Of a DNA stretch of 64,000 nt, positions 27,470 through 35,843 are shown piece after piece. The number at the start of each line of letters is the position of its first letter. Positions within the stretch are counted from its first letter, which is position 1. The DNA comes from Prevotella sp. Lineage in GTDB: Bacteria > Bacteroidota > Bacteroidia > Bacteroidales > Bacteroidaceae. The notes below the pieces were generated by a model. It did not search any database. It was not told the origin of the DNA and saw nothing but the letters and a program-made list of their open reading frames with translations. The position numbers were made by a program, and so were the translations under genes. Where the stretch lies: the NCBI GenBank assembly GCA_017545045.1, contig JAFYDA010000001.1, positions 40,763 through 104,762 of the forward strand, in the 5' to 3' direction.

Positions 27470-28555
27470 ATGATTAAGAACAAATTCCTGATTCTCGCCT
27501 TCCTGTGCGTCATCGCGCAGGGGGCAGTGCTGACGTCGTGCAGTAAGGACAACGACGAAAAGACGGTGACACCAGTAGCGAAAGAGTATTTCACCCTGTG
27601 GAACCAGTGCGAAGCGCTGACGACGCTGAAAACTTACGTGGAGGACGTGACGAACCCGCAGTCCACGAACTACATCGTTGCTGAGGACCGCATCGCCACC
27701 TTCGACATGGACGGCACCTTCGTCGGCGAACTCTACCCGACGTACTTTGAATACAACCTCATAGAGTACCGCGTTCTGGACGACCCGTCGTACCGCGACA
27801 TCGCCCCCGACGACGTGCGCGAGACGGCACAGAACATCCGCGACTTCGTGCGTAGCGGCAAGGCGCTGCCCGACCATTTCGACATGATTCACGCCCGCGC
27901 CGCCGCCAAGGCATACGCCGGCATGACACTCGCCGAGTTCGATGCCTACGTGAAGGCCTACGCCGCCACGCCCGCCAACGGTTTTACGAATATGACCTAC
28001 GGTCAGAGCTTCTACAAGCCCATGCTGGAGGTGTTCGACTACCTGAAGGACAATGGCTTCGCCTGCTATGTCGTCTCTGGCTCCGACCGCTTCGTCTGCC
28101 GCGCACTGGTAGAGAGCATCGGCATCGAACCTAACCGCGTCATTGGCATGGACGTGGTGCTCAATTCGAGCAAGCAGGGCGACAATGTCGGTGTTGACTA
28201 CACGATGGGGAAAGATGAGTATCTGGTGCGTACTGACAGCCTGATTCTCAAGAACCTGAAGACCAACAAGGTGCGCCAGATCACGCAGGAGATCGGCAAG
28301 GTGCCCGTGCTCTCCTTCGGCAACAGCAGCGGCGACTGCGCCATGCACAACTACTGCCTGAGCAACAAGCAGCACCGCACCGCTACGTTCATGCTCGTGG
28401 CCGACGACGATGTCCGCGACCATGCCGACCTGGCCGAGGGTGCCAAGCGCGAGGCGAAATGGCGCGAAGCCGGCTACACCGTCATCTCGATGAAGAACGA
28501 CTTCAAGACCATCTACGGCTACGGCGTGGAAAAGACCGCGTTCACGTTTGAATAG
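27470..28555 (+). CDS. HAD-superfamily phosphatase lipoprotein
   Basis: 361 residues. The signal peptide ends in the lipobox LTSC (Cys24), followed by SKDNDEK, an acidic run of the kind linked to surface export in Bacteroidota. HAD motif I is FDMDGT (Asp79, Asp81), motif II is VVSGSD, and motif III/IV is FGNSSGDCAMH, so the phosphatase site appears complete and resembles phosphoserine phosphatases. The substrate is unknown; being outside the cytoplasm it may scavenge phosphate esters. I chose ATG 27470 because it starts the signal peptide. It lies 63 bp after fkp and is convergent with GH115. Confidence 0.8.
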   Translation: MIKNKFLILAFLCVIAQGAVLTSCSKDNDEKTVTPVAKEYFTLWNQCEALTTLKTYVEDVTNPQSTNYIVAEDRIATFDMDGTFVGELYPTYFEYNLIEYRVLDDPSYRDIAPDDVRETAQNIRDFVRSGKALPDHFDMIHARAAAKAYAGMTLAEFDAYVKAYAATPANGFTNMTYGQSFYKPMLEVFDYLKDNGFACYVVSGSDRFVCRALVESIGIEPNRVIGMDVVLNSSKQGDNVGVDYTMGKDEYLVRTDSLILKNLKTNKVRQITQEIGKVPVLSFGNSSGDCAMHNYCLSNKQHRTATFMLVADDDVRDHADLAEGAKREAKWREAGYTVISMKNDFKTIYGYGVEKTAFTFE

Positions 28556-28557
28556 TC

Positions 28558-31000
28558 CTATGGTTCGCCGTAGGTAATCTTCTGGATCACCTGACCAGGT
28601 TCGGCCATGATGATGGTGAGCGTGTGATGCTTCTTGCGGGTAGGATTGTTGAAGACGACGGTTTCGTCGCGACGGTTCTCCAACACCTGGAGTTTCCACG
28701 GATGGCTCCACTCCTCGCAGTCATGCACGCAGACAGTGGTGGCGCCGCCGTCGAAGCGCATGCCGAAGCGGTTGACCAGCTTGCCGCTGCATGGCCAGAA
28801 GGGAACGACCGCGATGGTGACGGCAATCTGTGAAGCGTCGCTCTCGATGGGAATGTCGATGCGCGGCAAGGCTGGGTCGTCGGGGTCGAAGTCTCCACCA
28901 AGCTTATTGGCAGCCGAGTTCTCGGCATCGGCGGGATGGCCTAGCTGAAGGCCAATCCAGTCGGTGCCGATACCTTTGATGAGGCGGAAGGGTTCTTTCA
29001 CCTGCAGCGTGCTGAGGTCCACCTTGTGGCTGAAGTCCTTGTGGCGCTGGTCATCGGGCAGTCGGTATTCGTCGGTGGGGCTGTTGCTGAGTTTGGGCAT
29101 CTGGTGGTATTTGGCCGTGTAGCCGGGCGGAATCGTGCTGATCATCTGGTTCCATTTGCCGTCGAGCTGTTCGTTGTATCTTTTTCGAAGTTGTTCAATC
29201 TTGTCGTTGGCATTAAAGACCATCGCGGCGTAGATGAGGCCGCCGGTCTCGTGGTTGCGCTGGGCATAGAGGAACTTTCGGTTCATCTGACAGGCGGAGT
29301 GAACGGCATAGCCCAGCATCTCGAAGAGGGCCGGGCGCTGCTCAGGTGCAAGGTTGCGCTCTATCATGTCGTAGGCTTCGCAGATGGTCTCGTAGTCTAA
29401 GAGCCGTTTCTGCGCCGAGCCGTCCTCGAAGCTGAAATCGGTGTCGTGCAGGGCGTCGAGCCTGTCGCCGCTCCACTCAAATTCATAGCCCATGAACTCA
29501 GGCTTGCGGTCCCAGGCCAGACGGTAGTAATGGTCGAGGATGAACTGGAAGAGTGAAGAGTGAAGAATCTGCTGCCTCCTCACTTGGAGCGAAGGTGCGT
29601 GCGAGCCACTCGGCCTGATAGCTGTTGGCATTGTCGTAGCTGAAGGCGTCGAAGTCCCAGGCCATGTCCATGAACATCTGCGTCTCTACCTCGCCGGGCT
29701 TGATGTCGCCCACGTTGAGGAGCCAGTAACGGTTGGCACCGGCGTCGTAGGCCTTCTTCAGCTCGTAGTACATCAGCATCGGGGCGGTGGTGGCGATCCA
29801 CAGGTTGTCGTGGGGTGTGCCTAAATAGGAAATGTGATAATACACGCCGCTGCCACCCTTGCGCTTCTGATCCTGCGAATTGCTGACGCGCTTCATGTAA
29901 CCGTAGTTGTCGTCGGGCCACACGATGGTGATGTCGTCGGGCACGCGCAGACCGGCATCATAGGTGTCGAGCGTCTCCTTATAGGGCACGAAGATCTGCG
30001 GCAGCTTCTCGGCCTTGGTCTTCTTGTATTTCGTGAGGATGCCGCGCTGCTTTTCAAACACTTTTTCCAATGTGCGGGCACGATCTTTGGGGTCGGTGCT
30101 GCCCTTCATGGCCTCGTCGTGCAGACCGCGCATGCCCATCGTGTAGATATTGTCGTACTGGGCGGTCTCGCGGATGCGGTCGTCCAGCTTCTTCAGGATA
30201 GTCTGGCTGTTGGTCTCGTAGTTCCATTCTCCGTCGCGGGCTTTGTCCCATTCCGAGGGTGCTGCATTGTTGAAGAGCAGGGGCTCGCAGTGACTCGTCG
30301 TGATCATGATGCCCCACTTGTCGGCCATTTTCTGACTCTCGGGATGACTGTAGAAGGCGCCCGTGCAGGTGTGCATGGCGGGTGCGACCATGTTGCCCTT
30401 CAGTCGGAGGATGAGTTCAAACACTTTGTCGTAGGTCTTCGGACCGATGTCGCCCAGCTCCTTCTCGAAGTTCTTAGCGGCCCACGGCTTCAGTCCCCAG
30501 TCCTCGTCGTTGATGAAGACGCCGCGATACTTCACCGACGGCGACTTGCTGACGATGTTCTCCTGGTAGTCATAGACCCGCTTGCCGGCCTTGTTCACAG
30601 GCACGTCGGCCCACCAGTACCACGGGCTGACACCGATGGCCTCGCTGATGTGCAGCACGCCGTAGGCCAGTCCTCGGGCATCGGACCCCGTGACGAAGAG
30701 GTCGCCGTCCTTTGTGTCGATGGCATAGCGCTCCCACGTGCCACGCAGTTCCTTGTGGCGACTGCTCTGCTTCACCGTTCCGAGGACGATCTTCGGCCCG
30801 TCGGCATGGGTTGTTGACACTTCGGGCCTGATGCCCGACACGCGTTCGATGTCGTCGGCCAACACGCGGGCCATTTGTGCTACGAGCGCCGCATCCTTCT
30901 TCTGATAGACGATGGTTGCCTTCGTGAGGTCAACAGCCTGCGCCATCTGGAAGCAGACGGCAAGAAGGAGCAATATCACTGCGATGGTCTTTTTCCTCAT
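28558..31000 (-). pseudogene. GH115 alpha-glucuronidase, frameshifted at a 7-bp tandem repeat
   Basis: Two adjacent frames make one GH115 protein of about 810 residues: 31000 to about 29560 gives the signal peptide (MRKKTIAVILLLLAVCFQMA) and the catalytic part with KYRGVFINDEDW and IVWPDDNYGYMKR; about 29555 to 28558 gives the rest, beginning FQFILDHYYRLAWDRKPE. GH115 enzymes remove (4-O-methyl)glucuronic acid from xylan. The break lies at two copies of GAGTGAA (29551-29564). With one copy removed the reading becomes AADSSLFQFILDHYY with no stop, as in intact homologues. As written, the first frame ends at 29498 after an unrelated tail. This is either a pseudogene, an assembly error or a slippage switch. 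The start used is ATG 31000. Confidence 0.85.
29551..29564. repeat. GAGTGAA x2 heptamer at the GH115 frameshift
   Basis: Two perfect tandem heptamers. Because 7 is not a multiple of 3, gain or loss of one unit changes the frame; loss of one unit exactly rejoins the two halves of GH115. The adjoining GAATCTGCTGCC resembles the AATTTGCTACCGCC core of the dispersed element in murF-alr. Confidence 0.85.
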
Positions 31001-31022
31001 AATAAATATCGTTTTGTTGGTG

Positions 31023-31030
31023 CAAATATA
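31023..31030 (-). promoter_or_regulatory. -7 box TATATTTG for GH115
   Basis: Minus-strand TAnnTTTG match 22 bp upstream of the GH115 ATG, directly after the terminator of the preceding minus-strand gene. Confidence 0.5.
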
Positions 31031-31032
31031 CG

Positions 31033-31073
31033 AAAAAAATCCCACAGCGCGATGATTTCGCCTTGGGATTTTT
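31033..31073 (-). terminator. Terminator after the glycine-rich beta-helix gene
   Basis: Minus strand: AAAAATCCCA, a loop containing a small inner GCG/CGC stem, TGGGATTTTTTT. Outer stem 31064-31073 with 31033-31044. The sequence is A-rich on one side and T-rich on the other, so it could work in both directions. Confidence 0.7.
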
Positions 31074-31086
31074 GTTTTATTGGGAA

Positions 31087-33099
31087 TCAGAACCAACCTC
31101 CGCCACCGGGGCCACCGCCACCGCCGGGACCGCCGCCACCACCAGGGCCGCCACCACCGCCAGGACCGCCACCGCCAGTGTATGACGAGAGGCTGACGTT
31201 AGAGCCGCCAGTGACTGCGGCATCGGTATATCCTGCGCCGTCGAAGATCTTTGTACCGCTGCTGACGGTGACGCTGCTCTTCAGCGTGGGCTGCGAGGCA
31301 CCGCTGACAACCATCGTGCTACCGCCACTGGATGGGGTCTTGAAGGCGAAGGTCTCGCTGCCGATGGTCATCGCATACCACGTGTTCTTGTTCCACGACG
31401 AGGCCTGATAGCACGACTGCGTGAGACTGGCACCGCTCTCCAGTCCGCCGATGGCGATGATGGTACCGCCCTGGACGTAGAGTTTCTTCTGCTCTTCGCT
31501 GTTGGCATCGATGGCCACCTCAGGTGACGAAGTACCGATGGCATAGACCACGCCACCCTTGATATAGCAGTTACCATTGGCATCAATGCCGTCGTTGCCG
31601 GTGGAGCGTGCATAGACGTAGCCACCGCTGATGGTCAGGTCGCCGGCATTGCTCAGGCTCTTGGTGTCGTCGTTATACGACGAGTTAATAGCGTCGTCGC
31701 TGGCATTGACCGTCACCTGTCCGCCTGTGACGTCGATGCAGGTCTTGCTCTCGATGCCCTCGCCGCCGGCACCGGTCGTGGTGACGCTGATGACAGCATT
31801 GTCGCTGATCGTGATGGCGCCGTCAACCTTGATGCCCTTGGGCGATGACTTATAGTTGCTGCCGTAGCGGTCGAGCTGCTGCGATGAAGAGATGGTGGAG
31901 AGGCTGCCGCTCGACGAGGCCGCCACAGCATTGCCGCTGGTCTTGATGGTCATCGTGCCGCCCGTAGCCGTGAACGTGCCGTCAACGTTGAGGCCCTTGC
32001 CGCCGGCACCTGTGCTGGTCAGATTGAGTGTGCCGCCACTGATGGCCATATTGCCGTCGGCACTGAGGCAGCTCGATGCCTTGGTCTTCTTCTCGTCGCT
32101 GTCCCACGCGCCACCGCCCGTGGTCTTCACGGTGATGTCGCCATCGCTGATGCGCAGGTCACCGTCGGCCTTGATGCCCTTGGCGGCAGCGGCTGTCACA
32201 TTGATGATCAGCGTGCCGCCCTCGATATAGGCGTTGCCGCTGTCCTCGTTCTCGTGGTCCGAGGTCTCGCCTGTCGACGTGTCGCCACCCAGGTCACACT
32301 GGATGCCGTCGTCGCCCACGCCCTCGATAGTCACGCTGCCGCTCTTCATCAGGAAATATTCCTCACACGAGATGCCGTCGCCCACGGCCTTGGTGATGTT
32401 CAGCGTCAGGTGCTTCACCTCGATATAGTCACCGCTCTTGATGGCGTGCTTCGTGTTGCCCGCCACGTTCAGCGTACCGTTGCCTTGCAGCTGCAGCTGT
32501 CCTTTGCTGTAGATGCAGGCCTTCTGCGAGCCGCCTGTGCCGTCGGTCAGCGTGTTCTCCGTGTTGCTCTTCACGCTGAGCTGGATGCGCTTGCCGTTGG
32601 TGATGTTGATGGCCGCACCGCTGGGGTTGGTCATCGTCAGACCTGCCAGCGACACGGTACACTTGTACGAGCCGTCCAAGGTGAAAGAGCCGTCGGTGGT
32701 CGAGCCGCTGAGCACGTAGGTGATCTCGTCGCCGTCGATAGCCTCTGTGTTGGTCTGCGTGATGCTGACATGTGCGCCGCTCACCTCTGCCGTGACGTAG
32801 TTAGCGACATTGTCGGCCATCGTCACCGTGGCCGTCGTACCGTTATATATAATGTTTACTGTGTTGGCTTCCACATCCGACGAACTGCTGTTGGCTATCA
32901 GCATACTCGTGATGTCGCTGATGGTGAACACGTCGCCAGCCACTGTCAGCGTGGTGCCGCCGGTGAATAGGGCGGGCTGGTCGGCTGTCATCTGCGATGC
33001 CTGATACGTTTTCGTGTTGCCGTTGCTCGTAATCTTCAGACTTTGCCCCCAGGCTGCTATCGTCAGCATAAGGGCTATCATGGATACTATCTGTCTCAT
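31087..33099 (-). CDS. Secreted carbohydrate-binding-like beta-helix protein with Gly-rich tail
   Basis: 670 residues after a signal peptide (MRQIVSMIALMLTIAAWGQ). The middle consists of short repeats on the pattern GG-x-L/V-x(3)-S/T-x(2)-GxGxGI/L-x-A/V-D/N-G, e.g. AAAKGIKADGDLRI and GAGGKGLNVDGTFTA, matching the Cthe_2159-type polysaccharide/calcium-binding parallel beta-helix family (carbohydrate-binding domain, DUF4353). The last 35 or so residues are GGGGP repeats ending in WF. No catalytic motif is seen. The stop-start overlap of 4 bp with the small secreted gene upstream shows translational coupling. A role in holding glycans or building a surface layer is plausible; pectin or cellulose binding is known for one family member only. 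Confidence 0.8.
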   Translation of the reverse strand: MRQIVSMIALMLTIAAWGQSLKITSNGNTKTYQASQMTADQPALFTGGTTLTVAGDVFTISDITSMLIANSSSSDVEANTVNIIYNGTTATVTMADNVANYVTAEVSGAHVSITQTNTEAIDGDEITYVLSGSTTDGSFTLDGSYKCTVSLAGLTMTNPSGAAINITNGKRIQLSVKSNTENTLTDGTGGSQKACIYSKGQLQLQGNGTLNVAGNTKHAIKSGDYIEVKHLTLNITKAVGDGISCEEYFLMKSGSVTIEGVGDDGIQCDLGGDTSTGETSDHENEDSGNAYIEGGTLIINVTAAAAKGIKADGDLRISDGDITVKTTGGGAWDSDEKKTKASSCLSADGNMAISGGTLNLTSTGAGGKGLNVDGTFTATGGTMTIKTSGNAVAASSSGSLSTISSSQQLDRYGSNYKSSPKGIKVDGAITISDNAVISVTTTGAGGEGIESKTCIDVTGGQVTVNASDDAINSSYNDDTKSLSNAGDLTISGGYVYARSTGNDGIDANGNCYIKGGVVYAIGTSSPEVAIDANSEEQKKLYVQGGTIIAIGGLESGASLTQSCYQASSWNKNTWYAMTIGSETFAFKTPSSGGSTMVVSGASQPTLKSSVTVSSGTKIFDGAGYTDAAVTGGSNVSLSSYTGGGGPGGGGGPGGGGGPGGGGGPGGGGWF
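31093..31178. repeat. Tandem (CCDCC)n DNA coding the Gly-rich tail
   Basis: About five near-identical units of roughly 15-18 bp, CCGCCACCACCAGGGC-like, read on the minus strand as GGGGPG repeats. Such tandem arrays change length easily; the length here should vary between strains but stay in frame if the unit is a multiple of 3. Confidence 0.65.
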
Positions 33100-33536
33100 T
33101 TCACCACGATTTTATAAGTCTTATTGTTCGACTTCGCAATATACACGCCCTTTTTCATCTGCGCCCTTGTTACCTGATGGCCTTGCAGGTCGTAAAAAGT
33201 GGCGGTAGCAAATTGACTTTCCCCTTCGGGCCGTCGATCTAAACATTCTTCACTCTTCACTCTTAACTCTTCACTTATCCCCGTCGTCTCGCTCTGCGTC
33301 GAGAAGTACATCTTGCTCAGGTCGGCCAGCGCGAATGCCTGGCTACCGATGGTGAGCGTCGAATTGTCGAGGTTAATCGTCACTGGCAGCGACGATACAT
33401 CCACGGAGGTCTTTGCGCCGTCCGTCGTCTCAAATGTCAGGTAGGTGTATTCACTCCCCTCGCCTTCCGGAGCGGGGCTGGCCTGCGTCGTCAGCGTTCC
33501 TACCAAAATCAGTAATGTGAATGCTATCTTCTTCAT
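33096..33536 (-). CDS. Small secreted protein with C-terminal sorting-like tail
   Basis: 146 residues: signal peptide (MKKIAFTLLILVGTLTTQAS), a short beta-rich part (EYTYLTFETTDGAKTSVDVS), a repeat-derived linker, and a tail FYDLQGHQVTRAQMKKGVYI-AKSN...KIVVK of the kind found at the end of many secreted Prevotella proteins. The linker ISEELRVKSEECLDRRPEGE is encoded by the GAGTGAA-type dispersed element (33201-33276). I chose ATG 33536 over the longer frame. It overlaps the beta-helix gene by 4 bp, so the pair is likely made together; function unknown. Confidence 0.75.
   Translation of the reverse strand: MKKIAFTLLILVGTLTTQASPAPEGEGSEYTYLTFETTDGAKTSVDVSSLPVTINLDNSTLTIGSQAFALADLSKMYFSTQSETTGISEELRVKSEECLDRRPEGESQFATATFYDLQGHQVTRAQMKKGVYIAKSNNKTYKIVVK
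33201..33276. repeat. GAGTGAA-family dispersed element inside the small secreted gene
   Basis: Contains GGCGGTAGCAAATT (33201-33214), the exact reverse complement of the 14-mer at 9718-9731, then TTCACTC, TTCACTC, TTAACTC, TTCACTT (33249-33276). The heptamer run is the same as at 9773-9793. Confidence 0.8.
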
Positions 33537-33565
33537 ACAATTAGTAATTATTCCTGTTTCTTTAT

Positions 33566-33642
33566 TACTCACCACAGAGGCACAGAGAACACAGAGCCAT
33601 TAATCTCAGTGTCCTCAGTGACTCGGTGGTGAATTCATTATT
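33566..33642. repeat. Dispersed 'ACCACAGAGGCACAGAGAACACAGAG' type repeat
   Basis: Between the ATG at 33536 and its promoter lies CTCACCACAGAGGCACAGAG followed by AACACAGAG and an imperfect inverted arm (CAGTGTCCTCAGTGACTCGGTGGTGA). A partial reverse-complement copy (GTGCCTCTGTGGTGAG) is at 61998-62013. This short motif is a widespread intergenic repeat in bacteria and is often mistaken for a small gene. Confidence 0.7.
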
Positions 33643-33674
33643 TCGATTTGTTTGCATCATTGAAAAGTATGGCG

Positions 33675-33706
33675 CAAAGATAATAAAAAAAATTGTATCG
33701 GCCAAT
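33675..33706 (-). promoter_or_regulatory. Promoter for the small secreted / beta-helix gene pair
   Basis: Minus-strand -7 box TATCTTTG (33675-33682) and ATTG (33703-33706) exactly 20 bp upstream. It gives a leader of about 130 nt that includes the dispersed repeat at 33566-33642. Confidence 0.55.
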
Positions 33707-33732
33707 TTTTTTCAACGAACCGTCCAATTCTT

Positions 33733-33850
33733 TCAACAATTACTTGTCATTATCCAAGATAGCCATGAATTCATCTAATTCATAGACGGGAATTACGGAG
33801 GTGCCGAAGTAGCTCGTACCGCTGCTGACGGCGATGACGGGAGCAAAGAA
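33733..33850 (-). pseudogene. Possible coding remnant (about 38 codons)
   Basis: In the 550-bp gap between two transcription units the minus strand reads, up to a TAA at 33744, YFFAPVIAVSSGTSYFGTSV then IPVYELDEFMAILDNDK. The composition is protein-like and the stop is followed by no obvious terminator. Upstream it runs into palindromic repeats and a stop, and there is no start codon in a sensible place. It may be the 3' scrap of a lost gene; it could be chance. Family not recognised. Confidence 0.3.
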
Positions 33851-33856
33851 ATAGCA

Positions 33857-33952
33857 TTTCTGCGGAGGCACCGCAGAAAATTCCCAACGGCTTGGGACAA
33901 AGTTCCCAAGACCTGGGACAAAGTTCCCACGGCTTGGGACAAATACGCGGAG
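33857..33952. repeat. Composite: TTTCTGCGG palindrome plus triple 21-bp palindrome array (copy 2)
   Basis: TTTCTGCGG-AGGCA-CCGCAGAAA (33857-33879) abuts three TCCCA...TGGGA palindromes starting at 33882, 33904 and 33925, ending with CAAATACGCGGAG. It joins the repeat family seen at 3296-3393 to the family seen at 16405 and 62040. The rest of the 33537-34088 gap holds the promoter, the dispersed repeat, the coding remnant and the SusD-operon terminator. Confidence 0.85.
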
Positions 33953-34045
33953 CCTCTATAGACACAGCTCCCCTGTTTACGTAATTTGCAGATAAAACCT
34001 TAAATTTGCAATGACAATCATCATAGGGTTTGTCTCAGTATGTCC

Positions 34046-34073
34046 AACAAAAAACCCTGGCGTTGATGCCAGG
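34046..34073 (-). terminator. Terminator of the fasciclin/SusCD operon
   Basis: Perfect 7-bp stem CCCTGGC (34054-34060) with GCCAGGG (34067-34073), 6-nt loop, followed on the minus strand by seven or more T (34046-34053). It lies about 15 bp past the last SusD stop. Confidence 0.85.
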
Positions 34074-34088
34074 GCTTTTCGTTGGATA

Positions 34089-35813
34089 TTATGGTAAGGG
34101 AAGATACCATTTCTTGCGGTCCATCAACAGCGAGCGTAACTGCGTGTCGACCGTTTTATTACGTTGACTGACGGCATCGGCCAGATACTCGGGCTTATTG
34201 CGGCGGAGTGCCACGCGCATAAGGTCATAGTATCGATAGCCCTCGAAAGCGCCCTCAAGTGCCATCTCGTTGAGTATCATGTCTTCGACCAGCGGAATCT
34301 GGTAGTCGACAGTATCCTTACGGGTGGGTTGCGGATCGGTGGGTTGCGGCAATACGTAGAGCGTGTCGCACTCGGCATTACCCGAACCGCGTGAATGGAT
34401 GCCCCTGGTATTGCTGATGGTAAAGAGATCGGGGTCGAAGCTTATCAGTGCTGCGGCAGCCTCGCGCTCGGTGTCGTCCACATACTTGTTGGCAAAGTCT
34501 TCGCAGAGTCCATACTTCAGGATGGCAAAGGCCGACTGAGGATAGCCTGCACGGTTGAGTGCCTCAGCATAGCGCAGATAGACCATGGGGACACGATAGA
34601 GCATCACGGCACGCGAGTCGAACTTTTCTATCTTCTGTGTCTCACCCGACAGACGGCCAAAACGCTCCTGACCGGTGACACGAGTGGAGTAGACGGTGGC
34701 GAAACGCACATCGCCAACCCATTCCGGCTGTTCAAGATTCTCCTTAGGTACATAGATGGTGTCGGGCGTACCGTCGACTCGGGAATAGGTAGCACAGTAG
34801 TTCTGAGCTGCCGACAATTTACCGAGCCTATAAGAAGGAGCGACCTGAGCATACTGGAGATTAAGGTCTGTAGAACTGAAAATGTTGGTCAGCTCACTCT
34901 TGATGCCATAGAATTCACCACTCTCCATAGGAATGAAGCAGAGACACTCGGAATTGGCGTTCTCATACCTGATACTGCTATTGGGACGATTGTTGAACTC
35001 TCTTGTCCTGATAGACTCGTTGCTCCATGAAGCAGCATTTGTTCCAGTAGGAACCGGGTTAGTGCGCAGGGCCAGGTAATCGTGGTAGTACTGTGCTGCT
35101 TCAGCATAGCGGCCTGCCCAGAGACAAAGGTCGCCAAGGAGGGCACGGACAGGGATAAAGAACTTTTGAGAGTCCATGCCGTCAATCTGTCCATAAACAG
35201 GCAGCTTGGTGTCGACGTATGGCTTGATGTCGTCGATAAAATAATTGCAGATGGCCTGGATGTCCTTGGGTTCCTGCTGCATGGCCTTCCTGGAAGCCTC
35301 CTCTGTAAGGATGGGCTCGGTGACGAGGGGTACACTGCCATAGACCTGTGCCAGCTGAAGGTAGGCCCAGGCACGGAAAGCCTTGACCACGGCATATTCT
35401 GCCTCGAAGACCTTACGATCGTTTTTCACCAAGTCAGCCTTGATGTTGGCTAAATAGTAATTGCAGTTATTGATGACGGCATAGTAGTCGCTAATACGGT
35501 TGTAAGCGTTCTGAGCATCGGCACTGAAGTCGGCAATGGCCTTCAGGTCCTTGGATGCTGCATCGGTGACGGCGGTGAGGTCGCCACGCAATTCACCCAA
35601 AAGGACGGTACGGTCGGCAATGGCCTGCATCTTGTAGACAATGCCCATGACGCTGTAGACGCTGTCGGTAGGCGACTGCAGACGGTTGTCTTCCTGAAAC
35701 TCGACCAACTCGGAATCGGTGTCCAACATGCTGGAACACGATGTGAGCGCAGCAACGAAGCTGGAACCCACAACCAGCGTAAAGGCTATATTCTTAATTC
35801 TATTAGTAATCAT
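34089..35813 (-). CDS. SusD/RagB family surface glycan-binding lipoprotein (second pair)
   Basis: 574 residues with a lipobox ALTSC near residue 25. The SusD signature is clear: AEYAVVKAFRAWAYLQLAQVYGSVPLVTEP in the TPR part, and a C-terminal YYDLMRVALRR. SusD proteins sit on the outer face of the outer membrane as the lid of a SusC barrel and bind the ligand. I chose ATG 35813, since the longer frame reads AT-rich repeat-like DNA (MRIEKCKLKI). It is the last gene of the fasciclin operon and pairs with the SusC at 35844-39056. Ligand unknown. Confidence 0.92.
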   Translation of the reverse strand: MITNRIKNIAFTLVVGSSFVAALTSCSSMLDTDSELVEFQEDNRLQSPTDSVYSVMGIVYKMQAIADRTVLLGELRGDLTAVTDAASKDLKAIADFSADAQNAYNRISDYYAVINNCNYYLANIKADLVKNDRKVFEAEYAVVKAFRAWAYLQLAQVYGSVPLVTEPILTEEASRKAMQQEPKDIQAICNYFIDDIKPYVDTKLPVYGQIDGMDSQKFFIPVRALLGDLCLWAGRYAEAAQYYHDYLALRTNPVPTGTNAASWSNESIRTREFNNRPNSSIRYENANSECLCFIPMESGEFYGIKSELTNIFSSTDLNLQYAQVAPSYRLGKLSAAQNYCATYSRVDGTPDTIYVPKENLEQPEWVGDVRFATVYSTRVTGQERFGRLSGETQKIEKFDSRAVMLYRVPMVYLRYAEALNRAGYPQSAFAILKYGLCEDFANKYVDDTEREAAAALISFDPDLFTISNTRGIHSRGSGNAECDTLYVLPQPTDPQPTRKDTVDYQIPLVEDMILNEMALEGAFEGYRYYDLMRVALRRNKPEYLADAVSQRNKTVDTQLRSLLMDRKKWYLPLP

Positions 35814-35843
35814 AATCTTCAATTTACATTTTTCAATTCTCAA

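Noticed and set aside
27461-28711. 416-residue minus-strand frame opposite the HAD lipoprotein
   Set aside because: Composition is antisense-like; the plus strand shows intact HAD motifs and a lipobox.
30875-31408. Plus-strand proline-rich frame (GPPPPPGPP)
   Set aside because: It is the complement of the Gly-rich tail of the beta-helix gene and crosses a terminator.
33780-33965. Small gene across the palindrome array (minus strand)
   Set aside because: Its residues (CPKPWELCP repeats) simply read the 21-bp repeat, which is 7 codons long.
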